A DNA stretch of 64,000 nt from Eurosta solidaginis (Eukaryota > Arthropoda > Insecta > Diptera > Tephritidae): contig NC_090319.1 of NCBI RefSeq assembly GCF_040869045.1, forward strand, positions 264,074,897 through 264,138,896, written 5' to 3'. A program made the translations under genes and the position numbers. This document shows, one piece after another, positions 1 through 9,265 of the stretch (position 1 is its first letter; each line of letters opens with the position of its first letter). The notes under the pieces are model-generated. The model was not told the DNA's origin, searched no databases, and saw nothing but the letters and a program-made list of their open reading frames with translations.

Positions 1-681
1 TATCCGGGAGTAATAGGATTAATAGATGGGACCCATATAAAAATATGTGCACCAAAAAAGGAAATTGAGCACGTGTACTATTGTCGGAAGGGAGGTCATT
101 CAAAAAATGTTCAAATAATATGTGATGCCGATTATCGCATATTAAGTGCAAGTGCTCGATATGGAGTCACAGCCCATGACGCTTATATCTGGCGTAATTC
201 GCAACTACGAACAACCCTTGAAGATCTTTTTAATAGTGGAGAGCGGGATTTCTGGCTCTTGGGAGAGAGCGGATATCCGTTATAGGTATGCACTTTTTGT
301 AACAGTTTTCTCCGGATATTTTACCCTGCATATACGTTTTCCTACTAAGCTTGGGCTCGTGACTCCAATAGCAGAACCTGTGTCCAACTGCGAAGAATCA
401 TATAATATAGCGTATAAAAAACGAGAGATGCATTGGGGTACTGAAAACAGATTTCGATGCTTGTCGAAAGAACGCGCACTTTTGTATAGTCCACTAAATC
501 AGCCATTCTTATATATGCCTATATCGTACTGCTTAATTACCTTATTTCTGCGGGAGTACCTTTCACCGATGTAATTGAAGAGTCTAACCAATCTACCGAC
601 AATGAATCAAGTCCAACATCTGACGCAATTTTACATCAAGCAAGAAGAATAAGACCAAGAATTGCTGAAGCATTTATTTAA
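1..681 (+). pseudogene. PIF/Harbinger-type transposase, 5' cut by window, frameshifted
   Basis: Frame 1 opens with YPGVIGLIDGTHIKICAPKK and continues through GGHSKNVQIICDADYRI and VTAHDAYIWRNSQ, the DDE nuclease core (DDE_Tnp_4) of HARBI1-like transposases; the catalytic D is in GLIDGTH. A stop at 283-285 and a shift move the reading to frame 2, where NCEESYNIAYKKREMHWG and NRFRCLSKERALLYSP match the family's terminal part. Frame 1 resumes near 574 to give a polar tail ending at 679-681. At least two frameshifts show it is dead. No terminal inverted repeat or TTA/TWA target duplication was identified beyond the stop. Confidence 0.85.
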
Positions 682-841
682 AAATATAGATATGAAAATA
701 AATACATAATAAATAAAAATAGTATTCAATACTATCATTAACACTAATATTAGCTTTTAATTCAAGTTTATAAAATTCTCCTGTCACGGTGTTAGTGGTA
801 AAACTCCTACGAAACTTCTAGGCCGATTCTTGTGAAATTTT

Positions 842-1258
842 GTGCGCATATCGGTTAGGTTTGAGAATCCGTCAACGTCTAATTTTTGTCTCGCTAGGAA
901 ACTAGGGTCTTCAGATCAAAGCGTGGACTTGGGGATGTATTTGTACAATATGGGAATCAAATTAGAGCTGTTAATAAGTGCTTTATACCCCTGGGTGATT
1001 ACGGTCTCGAGATATAGGACAAAATTTGGACCCGAGTACCCCTGGAATGTGTTTATACAATATGGATATCAAATTAAAGCTTTTGATGAGTGCTTTGGTG
1101 TAGAGTATTTTTCATACACTGGGTGACTAGGGTCTCGAGGTATAGATCAAAAGGTGGACCTGTGTAACCCTAGGATGTGTCACCAACAATATGGGTATAA
1201 AATGGAAGCCGTTGGTGAATGCTTTAGTAGTATCGCTATATAGACCAAATCGTGGACC
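842..1258 (-). repeat. diverged tandem repeat related to the 128-bp minisatellite at 20.2-22.0 kb
   Basis: A motif CAATATGGGAATCAAATT recurs, diverged, at about 947, 1058 and 1187, spacing 111-129 bp. Its reverse complement matches AATTTGATACCCATAT, the signature of the 128-bp repeats at 20228-22030. GTGGAC and GTCTCGAGATATA segments also correspond in reverse orientation. About three degraded copies are visible. It is probably a remnant of the same Helentron-like family inserted in the opposite direction. The upstream stretch 682-841 is AT-rich and unassigned apart from a segment near 800-860 that looks repetitive. Confidence 0.65.
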
Positions 1259-1517
1259 CAGATGAAGGAGATGGAGGAAGGCCTAGCCGAATCCCATAGC
1301 CCTTTTTTCCATTTTCCGTTATAAAATTATTTTGTTGTCTGTAATATTTTTTTTTTATTTTTGACAATTTTTTTTAAATACAAAATTTGTATCGGCGTTA
1401 AAATTGTTTTCACTTCACTTCAATTCGAAGTTTTAACGCAAAACGAGAATCAATAATCGTGGTGAATTGGTGTTCATACTTTACACTTTACGATATCGAA
1501 CAACCGGAATCGACCCC
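1259..1517. other. unassigned AT-rich DNA left of the gypsy LTR
   Basis: There is no open frame of interest. It contains poly-T and poly-A runs. No second copy was noticed in the window. Confidence 0.4.
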
Positions 1518-1737
1518 CTGATCTGGACGAATGTACTGTATAACATTTTAAAAATTAAACATAGTAGCTTTTTAGTTTTGTAAAAAATAACGAATGTGAA
1601 AAAACTTATAAAAGAAGAATTCATTTGTAAAACTAGATCAGTTCAATTCTATCATCAAATCAAATTGTACTTGGATTTTTAAACGTTTTTAAATTAAATA
1701 AATACATTTTTATAAAATAAAAACAGAAAATCCCACA
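1518..1737 (+). repeat. 5' LTR of the gypsy-like element (approximate start)
   Basis: The segment CTGGACGAATGTACTGT through AACATTTTAA, then CAAATTGTACTTGGATTTTT and AAAATCCCACA, is shared with 9266-9421. The end TCCCACA is followed by TGGGGGCTCAACCG at 1741-1754, which resembles a proline-tRNA primer binding site (first nine bases). The copy is longer than the 3' one because a segment of about 50 bp (1558-1610) is absent there. The exact first base is uncertain; a TG start at 1532 is possible. Confidence 0.65.
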
Positions 1738-1740
1738 AAT

Positions 1741-1754
1741 TGGGGGCTCAACCG
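1741..1754 (+). other. candidate primer binding site (tRNA-Pro type)
   Basis: TGGGGGCTCAACCG lies directly after the LTR end. The first nine bases equal the 3' end complement of tRNA-Pro used by several retroelements; the rest diverges. Confidence 0.4.
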
Positions 1755-1959
1755 ATTTGCCGTGAAAAATATTAACTATTAAAAATCGTCAAATTTTTCT
1801 TTTATTCAAATATTTTCGCGAATCGAAATGTTTTAAAAGAAATAATAATCCGCTTAATACAAAAAATTAAATTTTTAAAAACGTACATCGTACAAATTGC
1901 AAAGGATGGCTTATCCGAAAACTGTTTGTGTGCTGAAAGCGAGAAAATATGAAAGATGC

Positions 1960-2290
1960 TTAAAACAAATTTGCCATCAAGTGAAAGGGAGTCTAACTAA
2001 AGAGGTCAAAGGGAGAAAGAACAGGGTCAAAAAATAAGAAGAATGATGATTCAAGAGGAAGCCTAAAATGAGATTTAAAGAAGATTTCTAGGGGAAGTAA
2101 GTTCACCAATTTTGCCGTCAAGCGAAAGAGGAAGGAAGGAAAAGAAATTCGAAAAAGGAAGAAGGAAATAAATACGAAAAAAGAAAAAATTTTCCCGTCA
2201 AGCGAAAGAGGAAGGAAGGAAAAGAAATTCAAAAAGGAAGAAGGAAATAAATACGAAGAAAGAAGAAAATATATGCGAAAGAAGATGAAG
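1960..2290 (+). repeat. purine-rich 80-bp tandem repeat in gypsy leader
   Basis: GCCGTCAAGCGAAAGAGGAA at about 2114 and CCCGTCAAGCGAAAGAGGAA at about 2194 begin two nearly identical units of about 80 bp, each continuing with GGAAGGAAAAGAAATTC and GAAGAAGGAAATAAATACGA. A weaker third copy starts near 1970 (GCCATCAAGTGAAAGGGA). It lies between the LTR and the gag start, so it belongs to the leader of this retroelement or to an insertion in it. Long apparent frames on the complementary strand are low-complexity artefacts. Confidence 0.7.
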
Positions 2291-2565
2291 TATAGAAATA
2301 CAAAGAAGAAGATAAGTAAAAGTAAAGTTGAAATTACATTTGTATTAATACATCAAAAATATAAATTTCAAAATGTTTCTTTTGCTGATTTTAAAACTAA
2401 CTGTCAAAATATTGAATGGTTTATTTTTTTCCTTCATTTGATTTGAATATTCAATTTTAACTCAGTTTTTAATATTGTTTGTTTACTTTTTGATAAATAT
2501 GTAAGAATTTTTTGAATATCATTTATTTTGATATAATTTATATTTTTTTTTTTTTTTTTGTAAAC

Positions 2566-2661
2566 ATGGATGTACCGACAATTTTAAATATGAATTGTGA
2601 GTCATTACCACGAATCTGGACGTGGTTGGTGTTAAGAAAGTATTGCAAAATAGACTCGTCC
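2566..2661 (+). pseudogene. gag N-terminus of the gypsy-like element, cut by the P-like insertion
   Basis: An ATG after a poly-T tract opens MDVPTILNMNCESLPRIW and continues in frame to the 9-bp target duplication at 2653-2661. The frame continues on the far side of the P-like element at 7573 for a few codons before a stop. It is assigned to gag only because of its position between leader and gag core; the N-terminal sequence itself is not diagnostic. Confidence 0.45.
2653..2661 (+). repeat. target-site duplication, left copy (P-like element)
   Basis: GACTCGTCC lies directly before the left inverted terminus and is identical to 7564-7572. The family normally makes 8 bp, so the ninth base is chance or a family difference. 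Confidence 0.85.
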
Positions 2662-2692
2662 CATGATTCAATCACAAGAGGTTTGCTCCACA
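2662..2692 (+). repeat. left terminal inverted repeat of the P-like element
   Basis: 31 bp is the usual P terminal repeat length. The outer 24 bases match the right end at 22 positions; identity drops after that. Confidence 0.85.
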
Positions 2693-3229
2693 GCCAAAAT
2701 TTTTGACAATTGCGGCCATCTTGCTCCCAAGTTGAACTGACATCCCCTGACTGTGTTGCTTCTTGGCAAGTTTGTTTAAAAAAAGGACTTAAAGGCAAAA
2801 TCTTAGAATAAAAATATATTTCAGCAACACTTATATCTATTTGACGTTTTAATTTATATTTATTTTTGAAAAAACAAACAGTTTTCATCACATGAAAATT
2901 GGTAAGTTTAAACAAAAATTTAATAATGAAGCAATATACAGGAACTATTCTTCATTTTGCAGGTGTTAAGCATTAGTAAATACCCGCTACTGCAGTTTAA
3001 TTGTTGTGCATTCGATTGCTTAGTTAGAGGTAAGACAATTAATTGTAAAACATAAATTTAAAATTTATTCGTGACCATTTTTCAGATTAATCAAAAATAA
3101 AGGACACCCATCCAAAACCATTGGGACGGTGAGTGACCGGTTCTGGACATTTTAAGTGTTATGTATACCTTTCCCTATTCTATTGAGCACGGCTTTAATA
3201 AATTTTTTTGGCAGATCTCCAATGGAGTA

Positions 3230-3560
3230 CTATCCCATCCCAATCCTTCGTGTTCTGCTAAAATAAGTAATTGTTTTGAAATTAAAAGGATGACAATCTT
3301 CTCCTAAGGCCTTTTTACAAGCTCTCAATCGGGTTGAGGTCAGGGGTTTGATTTGGCCATTGCATACATGTGAGAATTCCATTCCTGAACCACTGAGATA
3401 CCAACCGAAAAATATGTCTTGTACGTTATCTTGGTTATAACACAATGTGAGTGGCATGTTTTTCCACTCATATGTCAGCTTAACATTTCGGAAAATATCC
3501 GTGTACTCCTCAGTAGACATTTCGACCTTTATCCAAAATAAAGGACCCACACTTCAGTCT
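3230..3560 (-). pseudogene. Tc1-like transposase fragment nested upstream of the P-like gene
   Basis: On the minus strand one frame contains MQWPNQTPDLNPIES (about 3321-3365), the Tc1 signature WPxQSPDLNPIE that precedes the last catalytic residue. A neighbouring frame has QDNVQ where DNDPKH is expected. The pieces lie in different frames, so the copy is broken. It extends from about KVEMSTEEY near 3540 to the TRRIGMG end near 3230. It lies inside the P-like element, so it either inserted there or was captured. Its own terminal repeats were not found. Confidence 0.65.
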
Positions 3561-3737
3561 TTCGCACATAAACCTGAATAAATGTAGAATGTTGTTTCAG
3601 GAAATGATTGAGTTTAAGTAACTACTTAAGCATTTGAAACAAATAAACCGCGTTTAATACATATATTGACTCTTTAATATCATTATATATATAAGTCTTA
3701 GCTTTCTGAACTTTGTTATTGATTTAGTAAATGTGAA

Positions 3738-6547
3738 ATGCGGAAAGCAAGCTGTACTTTGTGTAGAAGAACCTGGACCCAAGAGGGGTTTAAGATGTTA
3801 CATGTCCCCAAGAATGAGTTAAAGAGAATGTACTGGTCCGAATCGTGCGGAGAGCTCCTAAGCGAATCTTCGAAAATTTGTATCCTACATTTTAGTTCGG
3901 CTGATTATTTATCAGAACCAAATTCCAAACGAATAAAGTTAGCAAACGACGCGTTACCTATGCGTGTGGAATTACTCGAAGACTCCTCAGAGTATCGACA
4001 TAGGAACCCAAACAGAGCAAATATTCAGTAAATAAAAAAAAAATGTCTACTAACTTATTCTTTAAGAGTCAGCATATATACTGAATCTAAATCCCCTGAT
4101 GATGAAATTATCAAAAGCTTAAAAGCGCGCGTTGAAGAGTTGGAGAAACTTGAGAAAGGAATTTCTTCAATTTTCACGAAAGGCCAAGTAAAGAAATTAT
4201 CTAATTCGGCAAGAAGTACTGTTTGGGACTGGAAAGATATATCTGCCACCATTGCGCTTCATGCTGCAGGCCCCAGGGCATATGGTCATTTATATAAAAG
4301 TGGATTCCCATTGCCAGGTGAATCAACCATTCGAAAATGGTTGCTGAAAGTGCCCTTCCAAGAAGGAATTTTGGGTTTCTCCTTTGGAGTTCTGAAACAC
4401 GCAAACGAACAGCCTCTTGCAGACCGGTTATGTATTCTTAGTTTCGATGAGATGAAAGTTCAAACCGTTTATGAATACGATGCTGCGCAAGACACACTTC
4501 GGAAACCCTCCAACAACGTACATCTAGGAATAGTGCGCGGATTAAAGTCATCCTGGAAGCAACCAGTTTTTTGTGCATATGACTGCAAAATAACTAAACA
4601 AATTTTGGAAAACTTATTAATAAAAATTCAAGCAGTGGGATATACAGTGGTCGGAGTTGTCTCCGACATGGGCTCAAAGAATATTTCTCTTTGGAAAGAG
4701 CTAAACGTTACGATTGGTATATTGAACTGTCTATTTAAATATTTCTTGTTTTTGTAGTTCATATATTTAACATATTTTTTCAGAGCAATCATGGTTCCAA
4801 AATCCGGCCATCAGCGGAAAGGTTTTCGTGTTTGCCGATACTCCGTACTTACTAAAACTTATCCGTAACCATTATCTGACCACCGGTTACGATGTTTTTG
4901 GCAAATTTCTTACCCCCGTCACTATAGCACAGTTGCTCGCTCTTACCTCAGTATCAGATGCATCGATTTCGTACAAAATAACTGAAGAACACCTCACAGC
5001 CCACCACGCTGGCCGTCAAAAAGTCAAGTTGGCTGCTCAACTGTTTTCGCATAGTGTCGCAAGTGCCATTCGACGGTGCTATCAACTCGGGTATGATTTA
5101 TACAATCCTGTGGAAACAGCCGAATTCATTTCGACGGTTAATGATTGGTTCGACGTGTTTAACACTAAGTTTAGCACGCTCCAATCACATCCAGCAAATC
5201 AACCTTTCGGAATGAAAATATTTGAGCAGTTGCACATTTTGGCAAAAATGGACGAATATATAATAAACATGAGAGTACATGGTCGCCGGTCGTTGCTACC
5301 ATTTCAAAAAGGGGTTCTTATGAGCAAGCATGCACTAAGGGGGTTGTACGACTATGTGAGGGAGAGGTATGGTCTGCAATATATTTTAACATACAGACTA
5401 AATCAAGACATTCTTGAGCATTTATTCGGCGCCATGCGTGCAAAAGGTGGCCTATTTGACAACCCCAGCCCTATGCATTTTAAATACCGACTACGAAAGT
5501 ATTTGCTAGGTAACATCTCACAATTATTTCTTTTAACACCTTTCATGAAAAAGAATGGTTTATTTAGTTTGTTCCGAACCTCTAAAATTCTATGTGCTTA
5601 AAGGAAAAAAGATAGATTCTGCAATAAGTGTTCAGAATTGATGAGGATGATGAGTTTAGTTGATTTAACAATGTCTTTCTGCCTGTCTCATTGAACGCAA
5701 AAAGTCATACATTTTTGAGATATCTTCATATTCATAGGATATGTCTCCCATAAAACCTATCTTCACATGACAGGATTTTCGCAATTTCTTCCTTATTTTA
5801 TTAGCTTCTAACATTTCCCACGATGCTTACATTGTTGTCTAAAAAAATCATAGAAATCAGTCGTGTATATATAATTTATATCCCATACAAAGTGATTGTT
5901 CAGACTTTATGAATTTTTTAAATTTCATCAGATTATTGCTAGGCTTCATTCATGAAAGGTAAGAGGTCTTCGGCACAGCCGAAGACAGCCCCGTCCCTAA
6001 CTTATTTAAGCACAATATGTACCTAATTTTAGCACGCAGTACTGAGTACCTAGCTGGTCGTGGAAATGTAGAGTCCGACGAAACTGAGTGGATTCGCCTC
6101 GGTGACACATCTGTGGAAAGCCTTAAAAATATTCTTACTGATGAAGAGGTGGTTTTGAAGGAATTCGAACTTTCGGATGAGTTGGCATTTCCAGAAGAGA
6201 TGCTACAGGACATCGCAATAAGCGAATTTCATGAAGACGCTTTGGAATATATTGCATGCTTCCTTATAAGGAAACTTGGATTATCACACCATGTTACGAA
6301 AACGGCAACTTTTACATATGTAGACGAAGTGTCAATGGGTGCATTAACTAAGCCGTCCAGTGAATTTATGAACACTATTAAAAGACTTGAGACGATATTC
6401 ACATCTATTAATGGTGATCAAATAAATACATGCGCAAATTATATGCAAAAACTCTTTGATTGTTCAGAGCACGTAGATGCAGGAATCGAAATAAAAAAAA
6501 TTATTTTTCAAAACACGAATGTACCAACGCATAAAGAAGTTAAATAA
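3738..6547 (+). CDS. P-element-like transposase, four predicted exons, 726 residues
   Basis: Predicted exons are 3738-4027, 4067-4716, 4784-5509 and 6033-6547; all junctions use GT/AG and keep one frame. Exon 0 encodes a THAP DNA-binding domain: C6-x2-C9, C48-x2-H51 and the ALP motif near residue 72. Exon 1 starts with a leucine-rich coiled segment, then AGPRAYGHLYKSGFPLP, SFDEMKV (D224) and VVSDMG (D297). Exon 2 has FADTPYLLKLIRNHY, QKVKLAAQLFS and QDILEHLFGAMR (E525). D224, D297 and E525 sit where the P transposase catalytic D, D and E are. Exon 3 carries the acidic tail and TFTYVDEVSMGALTKPS. The length is close to the 751 residues of the Drosophila enzyme. No stop or frameshift is seen inside exons. 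Intron 1 is only 39 bp, unusually short, but has a TACTAAC branch site. Splicing is inferred, not proven. Confidence 0.85.
5510..6032 (+). other. last intron (IVS3-equivalent) of the P-like transposase
   Basis: Donor CTAG|GTAACA and acceptor ATTTTAG bracket 523 bp, against about 190 bp in the Drosophila P element. In Drosophila this intron is removed only in the germ line; retention makes a truncated repressor. Here retention would add about 30 codons after residue 555 and stop at 5599-5601, giving about 585 residues, close to the known 576-residue repressor. Confidence 0.65.
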
Positions 6548-6734
6548 ATCGGTAAAAAGTAAAGGCAGCCGTTATTGAAAGTGAGCATAAATGCAATATT
6601 GTGCAATTATTTAACTGGTATTTAGTATCAAATATATTTTAATGTTCTATTCTGCCGTGAAAATTAAATAAGTAAACACATAGTTTCAGTATCATTTCGC
6701 AACTATCCGCAGACCAATTCGCCATTATATCGTG

Positions 6735-7075
6735 ATCATTTCGGGACGATCTCTAGATCATTTTGGGTTTGTTTTTGAGACCCAGAGGTTTACGCTTTAC
6801 TACCACTTTATCGGCTGCGGCGGCGTAAGCTCTATTATAATCGGCCTCTAAACTGAATAGCTGGGCTTCAGATTAACACATTGTCCACAACTAATGAATA
6901 TGGAAGCATACTGCTGACGTCAATAATATGTTTGACAATCTGGAACAATATCATAAAGTTGGGATGAGTATCTGGCAGGGTTTTAAAAAAAATAAAAATA
7001 TTGGGAAAGGTTTTCTTATACGTATGTAAGCAAATCAACGTTTCGGCCATTTGGAAAGATCCGCGGGTTTTGCCT
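6735..7075 (-). pseudogene. unrecognised coding remnant in the 3' part of the P-like element
   Basis: The minus strand reads ETLICLHTYKKTFPNIFIFF, KTLPDTHPNFMILFQIVKHI and DVSSMLPYSLVVDN to a stop at about 6868. A one-base shift gives EAQLFSLEADYNRAYAAAAD and KVVVKRKPLGL. The composition looks like protein, not random AT-rich DNA, but I cannot assign a family. It could be a fragment of another transposon carried within the P-like element. Confidence 0.35.
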
Positions 7076-7532
7076 CAAAATCGTCCTAAATAATGCACTG
7101 CAACGAACTAGTCAAAAACCAATAGCCGGCAATCGCGGGCGCGCTCCTTTTGGATATCTTTGCATACCAATCGTGTATTTATTGTTAAATGTTTGTAAAA
7201 AGTGAATTTTGTAAAATCATTAATAGATAAAGAAAATACTAAAAACTGAAACTATAACGTCTTGAAAAAACTAAACAATCATCTTTTTATAAGAGAGGCC
7301 AATTATTCAGGTACAGTAATACGATTATACATATGTACTTATTTATTTCGTCTGGGCGTGTAAGCATATATACTTTAAAATGCAAAATTGATAACTATTA
7401 ACATACTACCTTTCATACTAGTATACTACCATTCCTACCATCATGGGGAAAATTATTCCCCTTTTTGCTTCCTACAGAAATGCAACCCGGAGTGATTTTA
7501 GAATTTGGGAGTGTCAAAGCTCTGCTGTCAGT

Positions 7533-7563
7533 TGGATAACAAACCTCTAGTAATTGAATCATG
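7533..7563 (-). repeat. right terminal inverted repeat of the P-like element
   Basis: Inverted partner of 2662-2692, ending GAATCATG on the plus strand just before the target duplication. Confidence 0.85.
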
Positions 7564-7572
7564 GACTCGTCC
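7564..7572 (+). repeat. target-site duplication, right copy (P-like element)
   Basis: GACTCGTCC directly follows the right inverted terminus (GAATCATG) and is identical to 2653-2661. Confidence 0.85.
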
Positions 7573-7629
7573 TACATTTTGGCCTTGAACAAGTAAATGC
7601 ATTATTAGGTGATGACCAAGCGTGAAATT

Positions 7630-8340
7630 CCTCCTGTTTATGAGGACGTTGCCGTCGGCGAACATTTTACCCAAGGCGTCCACTGTTTAGATTTAAAGAT
7701 ATAGAAGAAAACTTATCTCACTTTAATGGAACAGACTCTGTAGATGTTAGGCGTTGGGTAGAGGAATTTGAGGAGAATTCTTCAGGGGTAGGGTGGAATA
7801 ATGTACAAAAATTTATTTACAGCAAGCAATTGCTTAAGGGTGCTGCAAAGTTGTATATTAGAAGTGAAAGGGAGCTGACAGATTGGGTATCATTGAAAAA
7901 GGCTTTGATTGATGAATTTGGTGCAAAGTTTTGTTCATCAGATATTCATAATAAGTTGCGCAATAGGAAAAAGGAAATATAGCGAAACACTTAGGGAATA
8001 CCTCTATACTTTAATGGAAATTGCCAAGCCACTATGTTTGGATGATGAAAGTATAATCAGTTATTTTATAGAAGGTATTCCCGACTTGAAAGTGAATAAG
8101 TTCTCTTTGTACCAGGCTACATCAATCAGTGAGCTGAAAGGTCAAATTAAAGTATACGAAAAAATATGTGTAAAGCCAGATCACGTAAATTTTTCCAAAA
8201 AACAAAATGCTTAACGGCCAGAAATTAAGAAGAAGTACACATTAAGAAGAAGTCAACACATTTGGCTAAGGACTGTAAAAGTCAACAATATAAATGCTTT
8301 AGATGCAATGAAACCGGACATCGGTCTTTTGAGTGCAAAA
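7630..8340 (+). pseudogene. gag core and zinc knuckle of the gypsy-like element, frameshifted
   Basis: From about 7689 the translation RFKDIEENLSHFNGTDSVDV, RRWVEEFEENSSGVGWNN and LLKGAAKLYIRSERELTDW is the capsid-like Ty3/gypsy gag pattern. A stop and shift occur at 7980-7982, after which EYLYTLMEIAKPLCLDD and IISYFIEGIPDLK continue in another frame to a stop at 8212-8214. A CCHC knuckle, CFRCNETGHRSFEC (C-x2-C-x4-H-x4-C), follows at about 8299-8340. Gag packages the element's RNA. This copy needs several corrections to read through. Confidence 0.8.
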
Positions 8341-8364
8341 AAGAGGCTAAGGTAAAATAGGAAC

Positions 8365-8850
8365 GTGGAAATATTATGGACGAGGTTTGCGGTCTTATGT
8401 TTAAACGAATATCGATGGGGAACTTTTGAGTGCAATGCTTTAATAGATACAGGATCTAGCTTGTGTTTACTCAGGGAATATGTTCTAAGGAAGATGAGTT
8501 TAGGTGAAAATTTAACAAAAGAAAAACGTATTTTACATGGTTTATGTCATAGTGAGTTGACTACTATTAGATATAATGTTAAATCTACCACACGGTAGAT
8601 GAAGATGCAATTGATTATCAAGTTATTATAGGAAATACAATTTTTGAATATGTTGACATGAAAGAGCGGTGTTGAATGTTTTAAGATTTTCAATATGAAA
8701 GGGCATGAAAACTACAAAGAACAAAAATGTATAGAAAAGGACTGCGATGAATTACTTAACGAATTCAGCTGTCTTTGCGCGGAGTATAAAGCTGAGATAA
8801 CACCTAGTGATGAGGTAGATCTTTTTCACCTTAATGTTGTACATCCTTGT
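8365..8850 (+). pseudogene. retroviral-type aspartic protease and pre-RT fragment
   Basis: CNALIDTGSSLCLLREYVL carries the DTGS active-site motif of retroelement proteases, in a frame of 77 codons ending at 8598. After frameshifts the stretch 8690-8855 (CDELLNEFSCLCAEYKAEI) resembles the linker just before the RT domain. RT itself never begins: the sequence passes straight into integrase-tail sequence, marking a deletion junction near 8850-8860. Confidence 0.75.
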
Positions 8851-8857
8851 GAATGAA

Positions 8858-9222
8858 AAATATGCCAGATTTAAATGAATTTATACAAGACTCGGCTGTA
8901 GATGATTTAGAAACTGAGCGAAATGAAATCAGAAATGAAGCTAGGCAAAACTTGCAAAAAATCCAGTTGGAAAATCGAAGGGGTTTTAATGCTAAACGTA
9001 AAGAAGCTGAACGATATGAAAAAGGCGATTTAGTTGCCATTAAAAGAACACAGTTTGTAGTAATCTTAAACTTAAGTATTTCGGTCTATATAAAGTTTTG
9101 AGAAGATTAGGTCATGAGCGATATGTTGTGGAAAAAGTAGGAGAACATGAGGGTCCAGGTAGTACGTCGACGGCAGCAGAATATATGCAAAGATGGATTC
9201 CACATCATAGTAGCTTTTAAGT
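8858..9222 (+). pseudogene. integrase C-terminal fragment of the gypsy-like element
   Basis: The frame from 8853 reads LNEFIQDSAVDDLETERNEI and KRKEAERYEKGDLVAIKRTQ, then, after a shift near 9060, KYFG-YKVLRRLGHERYVVEK and AEYMQRWIPH up to a stop before the 3' LTR. GDLV(A/W)IKRTQF followed by the 'YFGPYKV' strand is the chromodomain-like integrase tail of Ty3/gypsy elements. The catalytic DDE core is absent. Confidence 0.75.
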
Positions 9223-9265
9223 TTTGTAAAAATAATAGAATCTTACGATTGTAATAGTAAGGTAA

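Larger units (their letters stand above)
2662..7563 (+). mobile_element. P-like DNA transposon, 4.9 kb, with TIRs, TSD and apparently intact transposase
   Basis: The ends are CATGATTCAATCACAAGAGG (2662 onward) and, reverse complemented from 7563, CATGATTCAATTACTAGAGG. 22 of the first 24 bases agree, and the pattern CATGAT..AAT.AC..AGGT resembles the known P-element terminus. Both ends abut the direct repeat GACTCGTCC (2653-2661 and 7564-7572). Four transposase exons lie at 3738-6547. Extra length comes from about 1.07 kb upstream, including a Tc1-like fragment, and about 1 kb downstream, including an unrecognised remnant. It interrupts the gag of a gypsy-like element. P elements transpose by a GTP-dependent cut-and-paste reaction and normally give 8-bp duplications; here nine bases repeat. 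Confidence 0.88.

Noticed and set aside
1993..2232. Phe/Leu/Ser-rich minus frame
   Set aside because: Complement of the purine-rich 80-bp repeat in the gypsy leader; low complexity.
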